The position numbers and the translations under genes are program-made. Below are positions 1 to 8,815 of a stretch of DNA of 64,000 bases, piece by piece. This DNA comes from RPQJ01 sp963726665 (lineage in GTDB: Bacteria; Pseudomonadota; Gammaproteobacteria; Steroidobacterales; Steroidobacteraceae): the NCBI GenBank assembly GCA_963726665.1, contig CAVSDW010000013.1, forward strand, positions 1 through 64,000. The letters are read 5' to 3'. Position 1 is the first letter of the stretch; the number at the start of each line of letters is the position of its first letter. Under the pieces are notes generated by a model, which ran no database searches, had not been told where the DNA came from, and worked only from the letters and a program-made list of their open reading frames with translations.

Positions 1-263
1 CGCAGGGAAATCTCTTAGCCGACTTTCCAGGCAGGCAAATGGCGGGGGCAGGAGGGTCGGAAGGGTCCCGACCCGCGGCTGCCGATCGAGCCTGCAGAAG
101 CGGACCATACTGAGCAGCGAAGAACCGCCACAAGCAGACCTCCGCCGGCGAACATATACTCGATCGGTTTCAGTAGAAGGCGACGAAGCCTGAAGGTCCC
201 GGGTCGGTGCATACGCCTGCTTCGGACGCATCTTCGATATCACTCATCCGAATTCGGGGGCGT

Positions 264-732
264 ATGACGACCGTCAGACTGTTGGGCATGCTGCTGTTGA
301 CCGGCCTTGTGGGCTGCACGTCGGGGGAAATGCCTTCGAACGCCCGCCCCCTTCGACACCGACCAGATCAGAGCCGCCGAACGCCGAGTAACGGATGCTC
401 TCGCCGCGCCGGACGTGACAGCCTGGGTCTATGAATATACGGAGGACGCCGTGCTCTTGGAGCCAGCGGCACCTCCGGTCTCCGGCCGCGTTGCGCTGCT
501 CGAACTTGCGCGTTCAATGAAGCCGATTGCGTCGGCAACGATTAATTCCGACCACATCGAGGGAAGCGGAAACGTGGCCTACTCGTATGGCACCGCGATC
601 TGGAACAGCGGGCGAACACCCGAGGCGACATCGACGACCCGCGTCCGTCAGATTCTCGTGTGGCGCAGGGGGGTGGACGATGTCTGGCGCATCGCGATGG
701 AGGCTTTCCTGCCACTCGAAGCGGGCAAGTAG
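264..732 (+). pseudogene. SnoaL/NTF2-like lipoprotein, split by a frameshift
   Basis: Two reading frames together make one protein. The first (from 264) starts MTTVRLLGMLLLTGLVGC, a lipoprotein signal peptide with lipobox LVGC. The second continues from 'PFDTDQIRAAERRVTDALAA' to the stop at 732 and looks like a DUF4440/SnoaL-type NTF2 fold (helical start, then YEYTEDAVLLEP and a closing 'VWRIAMEAFLP'). The frames join in a run of five C at 347-351: removing one C gives SNARPFDTDQ and restores a single protein of about 155 residues. Such periplasmic proteins are usually small ligand-binding or enzyme-like folds, and no substrate can be named. Either the gene is broken or the C-run was miscalled. 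Positions 1-263 upstream show no supported gene. Confidence 0.6.
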
Positions 733-790
733 AAAACGCGCGACTTAGCGCCGCGGTCTGATTCGGTTGGCTGAAACTTACGCCCGCTAT

Positions 791-897
791 GGGTCGTTCT
801 TCACCGTACAGCGGCCGCTTTCGGGCACGGATTTGTGCTCGTCCCAGGTGGCGAGGGAAAGCGGACGGACGGCAACCGCCGAGTTCGGCCAGAAGCA
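791..897 (+). repeat. Dispersed repeat, copy A (abuts the IS left end)
   Basis: This is one of a family found between genes in the first 14 kb. It begins GGGTCG, has CCGCTTTC at 815-822, and ends in a block like GCGGACGGACGGCAACCGCC followed by GTTCGGCCAG. CCGCTTTC pairs perfectly with GAAAGCGG at 857-864, giving an 8-bp stem around a 34-base loop. The insertion sequence begins about 6 bases after this copy. The right end matches copy D almost base for base up to 'GTTCGGCCAG(A/G)AGCA'. Confidence 0.6.
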
Positions 898-903
898 ATG
901 GGA

Positions 904-981
904 TGGACCCCTCCCCACTCCTACGGCATCGAGTGCCAGACTGGAGGTGTGAAATCACCAGTCACGGAATGAGGAGGGGTC
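904..981 (+). promoter_or_regulatory. Leader hairpin hiding the transposase ribosome-binding site
   Basis: GACCCCTCC at 906-914 is perfectly complementary to GGAGGGGTC at 973-981, which contains the Shine-Dalgarno sequence of the transposase (ATG at 985). A smaller stem, GGTG-TGAAAT-CACC, sits between them at about 946-959. A transcript entering from outside the IS would fold the start region shut, a common way to keep transposase expression low. Part of the left arm is also the left inverted repeat, so the element's end and the anti-SD are the same bases. Confidence 0.5.
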
Positions 982-984
982 GTC

Positions 985-2015
985 ATGAAGCTTACTCGCG
1001 TGGGTGTGGATTTGGCCAAGCAGGTCTTCCAGGTGCACGGCGTCGATCGCGCAGAGCGTGCGCTTGGTGCAAGCGGCTGAAGCGCTCCCGCTGGATCGCG
1101 GATCTCGAGCGTGATGTCGAGCCAGGCTGTGAGATCGGCATGGAGGCTTGCGGCGGGGCGCACCACTGGGCGCGAGTGCTGCAGGGCAAGGGCTACAGGG
1201 TGAAGCTGATCGCCCCACAGTTCGTGAAGCCGTACGTGAAGACGAACAAGACCGATGCGAACGACGCCGAGGCGATCTGCGAAGCGATGGGCAGGCCGAG
1301 CATGCGGTTCGTGGCGGTGAAGACCGTCGAGCAGCAAGATCTGCAGGCGGTGCATCGGGTGCGCTCGAGCCTGATCCGGGAACGCATTGCGAAGGCGAAC
1401 CAGCTGCGCGGGCTCGTCTATGAGTACGGTCTGGTGGCGCCTCGCGAACTGCACGCGCTGCGCCGTGCGGTGCCGGAGTGGTTGGAGGATGCGGAGAATG
1501 GCCTGACGGCGCGCTTCCGTGCGCTGCTGGCCGGCCTGTACCGCGATCTGCAGCAGCTTGACGAGCGGGTACGCGAGTTGGATCGGGAGATCGCCACAAT
1601 CGTTCGCGAGCACGAGCCGGTCGGTCGCCTCCAGCAACTCACGGGCATCGGGCCGCTGACCGCCAGCGCGCTGTACGCGCTGGTCGGTGATGCGCGGCAG
1701 TACCGCAATGGTCGTGAACTGGCTGTTGCGCTCGGACTGACGCCGCGGCAACACAGCTCCGGCGGCAAGGAGAAGCTACTGGGCATCAGCAAGCGCGGCG
1801 ACAAGTATGTCCGCACGCTACTGATCCACGGGGCAAGGTCCGCGCTGCGCGTGGCACCCAACAAGACCGATCGGATCAGTCGCTGGGCCGTGGCCCTGAC
1901 GGAACGTGCGCATCCGAACGTTGCGACAGTCGCACTGGCGAACAAACTGGCTCGGATCGCCTGGGCGATGTTGAGGCATGGCACGAACTACGAACCGGAG
2001 CAGCTGGCGGCCTGA
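985..2015 (+). pseudogene. IS110/IS1111-family transposase, frameshifted near the N-terminus
   Basis: The natural start is ATG 985 after GAGGAGGGG, giving MKLTRVGVDLAKQVFQVHGV with the first catalytic Asp of the RuvC-like DEDD fold. That frame stops at about 1080. The rest continues one frame over with 'GMEACGGAHHWAR' (Glu), 'TNKTDANDAEAI' (two Asp) and the C-terminal Tnp_IS116/IS110 domain with LTGIGPLTA and 'RQHSSGGK', which holds the likely catalytic serine. The break lies around 1060-1068, where adding one base would read RALGAKRLKR. Length after repair is about 343 residues, normal for the family. The enzyme would catalyse RNA-guided excision and insertion, but as read it cannot be made in one piece. 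Confidence 0.75.
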
Positions 2016-2261
2016 GGCCGCGCGTCCCGACTGATAGAGGAGAACATCACCGCGGTTGCGAGTACTCCGAAGAATGGCGAACAGGTCGAACCGGCGTCGG
2101 AATAACCTGGGAATGTCCACGGGCGAGAAGCCCGAAGAAGCAATGAGGAACCGGCGCGCGCATAGCCCATCGTGGCCCGACCTCGGCTGATCGAGGTCAG
2201 ACAGAGGCCGGATATACGTGAGCAGTCGTACCTCGTCGCCGGAAAACGGAGTGCTGGCAAA
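2016..2261 (+). ncRNA. Candidate IS1111 guide RNA (seekRNA/bridge RNA) region
   Basis: About 246 bases with no coding potential lie between the transposase stop and the right inverted repeat. In IS1111-type elements this is where the guide RNA that specifies the target is encoded; in IS110-type elements it is upstream. Here the 5' non-coding part is only about 80 bases, so the 3' location is favoured. Short stems are visible, for example CGACCTCGG at 2177-2185 with CCGAGGTCG-like sequence just after it, and GGGCGAGAAGCCC near 2120. I cannot define the RNA ends or guide loops by eye. Confidence 0.4.
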
Positions 2262-2468
2262 GTGGGGTGGGGTCCATATACGGACCGTCATGGGTTCGTC
2301 TTGCGTTCCGGACAGCGGTCATTTGCGACCGGCCGCCGCCCGGTTGCTGCCAACATCCACTATGTCGATTTCCGCTGCGTGAGCAGATGCTGGATCCACG
2401 ATCAGGCTCCGGCCGATGAGATGTCTGAACGTGCCTGTTGGATCGGAGCGCACCAAGGAGGGGTCCTC

Positions 2469-4259
2469 ATGTGGTCCCAGCTCCCGCGCGTCATCGTAAT
2501 TGGCCTTGTATCGCTCGCCCTGATGGCCTGTGGTGGTGGCGGTGGTGGAGGCGGCCACAAGAAGCCGTCTGTGCCGGCCTCTATCACGATCGTGTCGGGG
2601 AACGGCCAGGCCGGCGTCGCCGGATTGGCGTTGCCCACGGCTCTCAGCGTTTCGGTCAGGGACAGTTCGGGCCGAGCGGTCCCGGGCGCGTCGGTCAGTT
2701 GGGCCGTCGTTGCGGGCGGCGGGTCGGTGACGCCGACCGCCAGCTCGACCGACCGAGCGGGTCTCGCCACGACGATCTGGACGCTCGGTGCAGAGCTCGG
2801 TGCAAACCGCGTGATCGCAACCTCGGGCACGCTGCCCGCAGTCGCATTTGATGCGACGGCGACGGCGGCCGTGACGGCCAGCGTCATCGTGACGAGTCCG
2901 ACGCTGTCGCCCTACGAGGGCGATACGGTGCAGCTCACCGCAATCGCGCGCGACCAGTTCGGCAATGCGCTGCCGGGCATGGTGGCGACCTGGAACAGCT
3001 CGAATCCCGACATCGCCCCGGTCTCCGCGAGCGGCGTGCTGCAGGCCTGGGGCACCGGGGACGTGACCGTCGTCGCCACGGTGGAGGGCGTGCAGGGCCA
3101 GCTCGCGCTCAGGCTCACCCCGATCCTCATCAGCGTGGCGGTGGGCGCCAAGGAAGTCGTGTTCGACTACACGACCGACCGGTGCGAGGACCTCGATCTT
3201 CCGGACCAACCGGCTCGCTTCGTTCGGGCCGAAGACGGCAGCCTGGTGCTGATCGACGGCAACGCACCGCGTCACTACCTGAGTCGCGGCGCCGATTTCA
3301 ACTCACTCAGGCGTGTCTGCAATCGGGCAGCGCTTGTCTCGGCGGATCTCAGGACGGCCGAGTCATACGAGAACTGGGAATGGTTGTGGGTCGTCTATCG
3401 AGTGGGCACACGTTGGCATGCGCTGATTCACAACGAGTTTCACGACGCGATTTCCAGCACGTGCCGCGTGGGGGATCCGTCGCCCGGCAACCCGTGCTGG
3501 TACAACTCGATTACGTATGCGGTGTCCGATGACGCTGGCGGAACATTTGTGAAGCCGTCGCCGCCGCAGCACGTTGTAGCACCCCCACCCGAGGCCTGGG
3601 TACCCCCGCCTCCCGGCGTGCCCTCACCCAGCTATTACTTCGCTGAGGGCTACAGGGCGCCAACGAACCTGGTGCGGGCTGGCGACGGCTATTACTACTC
3701 GCTGATCGAACTCTTCCCGTCCAAGTTCTCTGACGGCCGGGGACTGTGCGTCATGCGCACGGACCGCCTCGACGAACCGGCCAGCTGGCGCGCCTGGGAT
3801 GGCAGCGGCTTCGGCCTCCGAATGATGAGTCCGTATGTGACTGGCGGCGCAGTGCCCATGTGCACATTTCTCAACCGGCAGATCGACGGCATGGGCGGCG
3901 GGCACATTGTCTACAGCACCTACCTGAGCCGATACCTCCTGGTGGCTCCGACACCCGGCTGGGTTGATGGTGGGCTCGTGTGCGGCTACTTTTTCTCGCT
4001 GTCGACCGATCTGATTCACTGGAGTGAGCCCCGGTTGCTGGCTGAAGCGAAGTTGACCTACTGCCCTGCGGTTACCCCCGGCCCCGGAGCGGTCGAAACG
4101 TTGCCGACGTTGTATCCGTCGCTGGTCGATCACGCGGACACCACGGTCAATTTCGAGCGGGCGGGGCGAACGCCGTACCTGTACTACATGCGTAACAACG
4201 ACGGCTGGCTCGACCGCGACCTCGTGCGCGTGCAACTTACGCTGACGCGCACGAACTGA
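2469..4259 (+). CDS. Lipoprotein with Ig-like repeats and a C-terminal beta-propeller-like domain
   Basis: The start at ATG 2469 is fixed by AAGGAGG at about 2455 and a lipoprotein signal (WSQLPRVIVIGLVSLALMAC) followed by eight glycines and HKK. Residues about 30-230 contain two Ig-like modules: 'GQAGVAGLALPTALSVSV' resembles Big_1/invasin repeats, and 'SPTLSPYEGDTVQLTAIA' with 'VSASGVLQAWGTGDVTVVAT' resembles BID_2. The last 350 residues have repeated Trp/Tyr-rich blades ('WYNSITYAVSDDAGGTF', 'SWRAWDGSGFGLRMMSPY', 'YFFSLSTDLIHWSEPRLL') like GH43/GH117 five-blade propellers, but I cannot identify catalytic residues. It is probably surface exposed and may bind or cut a glycan. It is about 596 residues and stands alone after the IS. 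Confidence 0.6.
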   Translation: MWSQLPRVIVIGLVSLALMACGGGGGGGGHKKPSVPASITIVSGNGQAGVAGLALPTALSVSVRDSSGRAVPGASVSWAVVAGGGSVTPTASSTDRAGLATTIWTLGAELGANRVIATSGTLPAVAFDATATAAVTASVIVTSPTLSPYEGDTVQLTAIARDQFGNALPGMVATWNSSNPDIAPVSASGVLQAWGTGDVTVVATVEGVQGQLALRLTPILISVAVGAKEVVFDYTTDRCEDLDLPDQPARFVRAEDGSLVLIDGNAPRHYLSRGADFNSLRRVCNRAALVSADLRTAESYENWEWLWVVYRVGTRWHALIHNEFHDAISSTCRVGDPSPGNPCWYNSITYAVSDDAGGTFVKPSPPQHVVAPPPEAWVPPPPGVPSPSYYFAEGYRAPTNLVRAGDGYYYSLIELFPSKFSDGRGLCVMRTDRLDEPASWRAWDGSGFGLRMMSPYVTGGAVPMCTFLNRQIDGMGGGHIVYSTYLSRYLLVAPTPGWVDGGLVCGYFFSLSTDLIHWSEPRLLAEAKLTYCPAVTPGPGAVETLPTLYPSLVDHADTTVNFERAGRTPYLYYMRNNDGWLDRDLVRVQLTLTRTN

Positions 4260-4307
4260 GCAACATCGTCGTTTGCTTGAGAGCGGCCACTCGTGACCGG
4301 CTGCAAA

Positions 4308-4409
4308 GGGTCGATCTCGGACCTACAGGGGCTGCTTTCGGGCACGGACCGGCGGTCGTCCCCCAGTGCCGCGGGGAAGCGGACATCCGCGAATGGGGAA
4401 GATCGGCCA
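4308..4409 (+). repeat. Dispersed repeat, copy B
   Basis: This copy lies in the 237-base gap between two convergent genes. It reads GGGTCGATCTCGGACCTACA, then GGGGCTGCTTTCGGGCACGG, then GTCGTCCCCCAGTGCCGCGG and GGAAGCGGAC. CTGCTTTC pairs with GGAAGCGG over all eight positions if two G-U pairs are allowed, at the same place as the perfect stem in copy A. The last 20 bases diverge from copies A and D. Confidence 0.6.
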
Positions 4410-4496
4410 CAATTCGACGTTCAACTTCGTCGGCGATATATCCCGCAGGCGGTCAATGGACTCGAGCCCGTCGTTTCTCGCGACGCGCGGATTGGA

Positions 4497-6377
4497 CTAG
4501 ACCGGCGTCCTGCCTTCACCGCCCTCCGGCGCACAGACGAGACGTTCGTGGCCGAGCGCCCGAAGCGACGCCTCCAGCTCAATGATCCGCGTCCGCTTCT
4601 CTTCGTTCTGCCGCGCCAAGGTCGCAATCCTCACCTGCTGGTGAGCCGTGGCTGCAGCCTTCGCCAGCGCGCGCAGGAGTTCGACCTCATCCGGGTCAGG
4701 CAAAGTGGAATTCGTATGTGCACCATACAGCACCACCGCCGTGAGCACATGCTGGTTGACGATCGGAATCGCCAGCACGGGCACTGCCGCGCCCTCGGGA
4801 ACACCACGAGGCAACAAATGCGGGTCGTCGAGCCGTAGCGACTCGTGCGCGGCCTGCAGGTAACGCACGAGCAATCCATTCGCATCGAGGCTCGCGACGT
4901 TATCGTCACTCCAGCCGTGAGCGAGCACGCGACTGAGCGGCGCATCGGAGGAATTGCTGTAGAACAGTGCGGCCGACGCCAAGTCGAGGTTACGTGTCGG
5001 CTCCGTCACCAGTGCTTCGGCAATGCTTCGTTCGTCCGTGGCAAAGGGAAGTGCCGCAGTGACGCGGCGCAACTGCTCCTCGGCCCGATGGTGCTTGCGA
5101 AACAGCACACGATCCACCAGCAGGTTGACGTGGTGGGAAGCTCGGTGCAGAACGAGGCCGAGGCCGACGGCGGCGATACCCTCGAGACCGATGGCCAGCC
5201 CGGAATGCTCGATCGCGCGGCCCAGCAGCCAGTGCACCGCGGTCAGGAACACCAAGGCTACCGTGGTCACCGTTCCGTAGACCAGCGTGCGGCTGACCGC
5301 GAACTGCACATCGACCACGCGCTCGCGCAGCACGGTATAGCCGAAGGACAATGGAAACAGGATCCCGGTGGTCACAGCGAAGACCCAGTTCCCAGGGGTC
5401 AGTTGACTACCGTAACTGGTATCCGCCGTCACGAAGGAAAAGGAAAGGGCTGTAACGAAAAAGATGTAGTTGCCCAGGGCGATGCTCAGGCCCAACAGCG
5501 CCCACCTCAACCGCGCCCGCGTTGCCCGTCTGATCGCCGGTAGGTCCGCGCGAGTGTCGCGATTGACGCGAACAAGGCCAGGACGACACCGAAGACCCAA
5601 AGGAGGTACGGGCCTTGCTCGAAGACCGGACCCTCGAATGCCCTCATGTGTACTTTGGCCAATACGAACGCAGTCCACGCCAAAGCAATGACCGGACCTG
5701 CCGCGTGCTGCCACCATTGCCAGCCGACCGCAGAATTGCGCGGGAAACTTAGTGCGAACGGACAGAGAACGCCGCCCCTAAGGCCATCCGTCAGGGGCGG
5801 CAGGAAGTACAGGAGATTGACTCCGGGTCGAGCCTCGAAACCAAGGTAGTAATCAGCAAAGACGTATGAGCAGGCAATCCACCAAAGGACGCAAGCAGCA
5901 GGGACCATGTCATCAGGCCGGGACGTGCCCAATCATGAATACTCCGATCAGCATCATGACAAGCAGGCTCGTCAGGGTGCAAGCAGCGCCATGCGGTCGT
6001 TCAAGGTGGGCAGGTAGGTCACGCTCCGGGAACGAGCTCACGATCGATCGCGAGCCATCGCCATGCCGCACCGGCAATGTCGCCACTGAAACCGCCGGCA
6101 TATTGCGATATCTCGCCAGCACCCAGTCGGCGTCCCGGCCCGGATCAAACTGGAGAGGTCGCCCGCCTGAGGCCGACACGATCGGCGGGCCGCCCGGCGA
6201 CACGGCGGTGATCCGCTTGGAGTGGTCGCCGATCCACTCGCCTTGTAGCTCGAGACCGGCGCGCGACAGATCGAGCAGCTTCACCATCGGCAAGTAGTTG
6301 GCCAAGTATCAGGGAACAGAGCAACAGGGCACAGCGCCAGATCGCCAGGAAGAGCCGTGGCGAGTTGAATCGCTCAT
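4497..6377 (-). pseudogene. Membrane sensor with 7TM-like region and GAF domain, several frameshifts
   Basis: One protein can be read only by changing frame several times. From the N-terminus there is a hydrophobic stretch (LFLAIWRCALLLCSLILG, about 6345-6290). Next comes an extracytoplasmic part (6290-5990, 'GEWIGDHSKRITAVSPGGPP') and a helix 'LTSLLVMMLIGVFMIG'. A multi-helix region (5930-5550, 'WWIACSYVFADYYLGFEAR') follows, shifting near 5545 into 'RARLRWALLGLSIALGNYIF'. The last 200 residues are GAF-like ('AEEQLRRVTAALPFATDERS', 'AAVPVLAIPIVNQHVLTAVV') with a closing coiled coil. There is no kinase or output domain. The frame breaks lie near 6350-6300, 5925 and 5545. It looks like a decaying signal receptor; multiple consensus errors are the alternative. 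Confidence 0.55.
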
Positions 6378-6910
6378 CTTGGCGGATTCAGGCCGGCGTA
6401 GCTCTTGATCGGTGAGTCGCATGCCGATTGAACGCTCGCATTGGCACGGAGCTTTGTCGCAGCTCGGCCAGGAACGCTCGGTTATCCATGTTCCTGTGCC
6501 CTCGCTGTTTTCACGGATTCTGCGCTCGAACTTGTGCGGAGTGGAACCAGCGTGTCACGTTAAGGATGGCAAACGTTGAGTCAATGCGGCCTTAGCTCGC
6601 GTATTTGATGGTCTCACCGAGTGTCTGCTTCCCAAGACGACGAGAGGCTGTTCCGGGTCGCTCCTTACCGTGCAAGGGCTGCCATGGCGCACGGATTCGT
6701 GGTCGCCTCGCGTGGCGAGGGGAAGCGCACGGACGGCGACCGCCGCGTTCGGTTAGGAGCGGCCGGTGGCGAACGGCGGCTTGGCGGCTTGTCAATTGGT
6801 CGCCGCCGTCGCAGCGAACCTCTGCGCGTGCCGACCGGATCGTCAATGGGTTTGCATCCTCAATCCAGATCCGAACTGAAGGGCGCGGGCGGAAAGGATT
6901 GTGTGTCGTC
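6378..6910. other. Intergenic stretch with repeat copy C and a 33-codon ORF
   Basis: No conserved gene is visible here. A minus-strand ORF of 33 codons (6388-6489, MDNRAFLAELRQSSVPMRAF...) ends 10 bases before the sensor pseudogene. It has only a weak ribosome site, so I do not call it a gene. The rest holds repeat copy C and the 3' flank of the TPR gene. Confidence 0.4.
6655..6760 (+). repeat. Dispersed repeat, copy C (diverged)
   Basis: The outer parts match the family (GGGTCGCTCCTTACCGTGCA at the left; GGGGAAGCGCACGGACGGCG and ACCGCCGCGTTCGG at the right), but the centre differs (GGCTGCCATGGCGCACGG). The left arm no longer pairs well with the right arm, so this copy has probably lost the hairpin. 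Confidence 0.5.
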
Positions 6911-8251
6911 CTAGGGCAGTTGCATTACTTTCAGTCTGTCCGCGCGCATCGCCCAGGAGCGATTAATCGGACTTTCGGCCTTCCACGACAACCGTTCGGC
7001 CACGAATGCATCGGCAAGCGCGCGGTCGCCGAGGCGCGTCGCGGATTCCGTCAGCGTCCACGAAAGCATGTCGCGCTGCGCGTGGCTGCCGCCAAAGCGG
7101 TTCGCCTTGGGGCGCAGCGGCAATAGAAAATCGATCGTCTGCGCGTAGTCGCCGCGACCGAACGCGGCGAAACCTTCGCAGGCAGGCAAGCCGATCTCGC
7201 GGCTCATCATCGCATTGGTTCCGGTCCCCGTTCCCGCCCGCCGCACGGCTTCGATCTGCCGCTTCTGTGCCGCGCTGTCGCCGGCGCCGACAAATGCCAT
7301 CATCGCGTTCACGTCGTTAAAAGCGTAGTAACCGTCGTCAACGCGTGTCGCCCATTTGTCGGCCAGTACGTTCCATCGGTCGCCCACGTCGTGGCCGAGC
7401 AGCCAAAGTCGCCACAACAACGCCGAGCCGTCTAGGAGTTCCAGCGCTTGACCAAAACCACCGGCAGAGATCCTATCGTCGAAAAGCTTCAATGCAGTGG
7501 ACGGGTCATCCGCATCAAGGTGGAATAGCGCCTTGTGCCACCACAAGTGGTACGCGAACATGCTGTTCGGCGCCCAGCCATCGACGCCGGCCTCGAGGAA
7601 CTCTGCACCCTCGGTGGCCCGGCCCTGCATCTCCATGACATGCGTGACGGCATGAACGGCCCAGCCGTCCTGTTTGTTCAAGGCGACCGCTTCTCGACCG
7701 TGTGCCTCGGCCTGCTCGTAATCGCCCGCTTCCTCGAGTCCGAACGCATACATCCCTCTAATAAAGCCATAGCCCGGCAGGTCGCGGTTCCAGTGTGGCA
7801 GCACACGGGCAACCCGATCGCGCAACATGTGCGAATAGCCCAGGAAGAAGTCACCGAGATGCGCATACTGAAGCGCCAGCAGATCGCGCGGATAGGCAAT
7901 CGAAGCGCGGCCCCACAGTTCGGTTGCCCGTTCCCAATCGCCGTCGAGCCACGCGCGCACCGCGGCAATGTGTGTCCGCTCGCGGTCGTTGGCTCGCGCC
8001 GCCAGCGCTTCGGCCGCTTCCACGCTCTTGATGAATTCCGGCTCGAACGCCTTGTCGGTCGCGGTGGCCAGAGCGCCCGCGCGAAAGGCGTGCGCCATGG
8101 CAAAATCGGGATGATCGGCAATGATCCTGTCGACCTCGGCCAGTGGGTCGGCCTGATAGGCGTGCAAAAGGTCGAACGCATGATCGAGTGCGTCGATTGC
8201 CTGCTGCCCGCCAAATGAAACCGGGTTACCCCGCTTGTCGAACTTGGCCAT
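6911..8251 (-). CDS. TPR protein of the TTC38 type
   Basis: ATG 8251 (MAKFDKRGNPVSFGGQQAID) follows CGGAGAC. The 446-residue protein is all helical with TPR-like pairs. It shows the TTC38-family pattern: 'DHAFDLLHAYQADPLAEVDR', 'DPDFAMAHAFRAG'-like repeats, and a central 'DGWAVHAVTHVMEMQGRATE' with 'AYHLWWHKALFHLDADD'. There is no signal peptide, so it should be cytoplasmic. The family's biochemical role is unknown; TPR folds usually bind proteins. An upstream in-frame extension to 8374 has no family similarity and was not used. It probably shares a transcript with the small gene at 8393-8773, 141 bases upstream. Confidence 0.75.
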   Translation of the reverse strand: MAKFDKRGNPVSFGGQQAIDALDHAFDLLHAYQADPLAEVDRIIADHPDFAMAHAFRAGALATATDKAFEPEFIKSVEAAEALAARANDRERTHIAAVRAWLDGDWERATELWGRASIAYPRDLLALQYAHLGDFFLGYSHMLRDRVARVLPHWNRDLPGYGFIRGMYAFGLEEAGDYEQAEAHGREAVALNKQDGWAVHAVTHVMEMQGRATEGAEFLEAGVDGWAPNSMFAYHLWWHKALFHLDADDPSTALKLFDDRISAGGFGQALELLDGSALLWRLWLLGHDVGDRWNVLADKWATRVDDGYYAFNDVNAMMAFVGAGDSAAQKRQIEAVRRAGTGTGTNAMMSREIGLPACEGFAAFGRGDYAQTIDFLLPLRPKANRFGGSHAQRDMLSWTLTESATRLGDRALADAFVAERLSWKAESPINRSWAMRADRLKVMQLP

Positions 8252-8392
8252 GGTTGTCTCCGAATCGTGGCCGCGCCGCGCCCCCGTCGCTTGCGCGACG
8301 GCCGTGCTGGAAGCCACGGCGCATACGGCATCCAAGGGGCGGCCACACAGGGCGCTCGCTTCTATGTGTCGCACCTTGCAACGATCCTGGGC

Positions 8393-8773
8393 TCAACTCC
8401 ACTCGGAGAAGGTTCCCTTGTAGGTGCGCCCGGCGAGACTCAGGACCCCCTCGGTCCGGAACACCGCCCCGGCGGAATTGCGCAGGATCCCGCGCAACTT
8501 CCACTGGTGTTTGCCGCACTCCTCGTAGAACCCCTCCGCCGTTCCCTGCACTTCATCGCCGTTATCGAGGAACGCGGTTCCAACCCAACTGGTTCGTCCG
8601 GTCTTGGCGCCCGGTGCGTCACCGAACATACTCAGCGTGGCAAGCAGTGTGCCGAACCCGGTCGCCGTACCCTCCAGGTTGATGCGAGCGACGCCGAGGC
8701 CGCCCGGTAACTGCTCGAACGTCGTGCCCGTCGAAGTATAGGAAAATTCCCCTGATTTCTTTGCGGCAGCCAT
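8393..8773 (-). CDS. Small conserved beta-rich protein, unknown function
   Basis: This 126-residue protein (MAAAKKSGEFSYTSTGTTFE...) starts at ATG 8773 after a strong AAGGAGAAG. It has no signal peptide or membrane segment. Alternating glycines and short strands ('GGLGVARINLEGTATGFGTL', 'WKLRGILRNSAGAVFRTEG', 'GRTYKGTFSEW') suggest a small beta-barrel, perhaps lipocalin- or AOC-like, but I do not recognise the family with certainty. It is first in a probable two-gene unit with the TTC38-like gene. A palindrome sits just upstream of its ribosome site. Confidence 0.6.
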   Translation of the reverse strand: MAAAKKSGEFSYTSTGTTFEQLPGGLGVARINLEGTATGFGTLLATLSMFGDAPGAKTGRTSWVGTAFLDNGDEVQGTAEGFYEECGKHQWKLRGILRNSAGAVFRTEGVLSLAGRTYKGTFSEWS

Positions 8774-8793
8774 GTGTCTTCTCCTTGGCCTTC

Positions 8794-8815
8794 GTTGTGA
8801 ATGGCCATTCGTAAC
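8794..8815. promoter_or_regulatory. 22-bp palindrome, candidate operator
   Basis: The centre GAATGGCCATTC (8799-8810) is a perfect 12-bp palindrome. It extends to 22 bp with GTT/AAC ends and 9 of 11 pairs matching. It lies about 20 bases upstream of the start codon of the minus-strand gene at 8773, overlapping the expected leader or promoter. Size and position fit a dimeric repressor site. No regulator gene is adjacent. Confidence 0.35.

Larger units (their letters stand above)
904..2276 (+). mobile_element. IS110-family insertion sequence, IS1111-type
   Basis: The element has one transposase frame of the IS110 family. TGGACCCCTCCCCAC at 904-918 and GTGGGGTGGGGTCCA at 2262-2276 are inverted repeats matching at 14 of 15 positions. 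Sub-terminal inverted repeats and a long non-coding 3' part (about 246 bases after the transposase stop) are typical of the IS1111 subgroup. True ends probably lie a few bases outside these repeats. No target duplication is seen, as expected for the family. The left flank is copy A of the dispersed repeat, and the right flank (about 2289-2345) looks like a diverged copy. The transposase is frameshifted, so this copy is probably inactive alone. Confidence 0.75.

Noticed and set aside
6388..6489. 33-codon minus-strand ORF before the sensor pseudogene
   Set aside because: Too short, with a weak ribosome site and no conserved pattern; kept only as a note in the gap entry.
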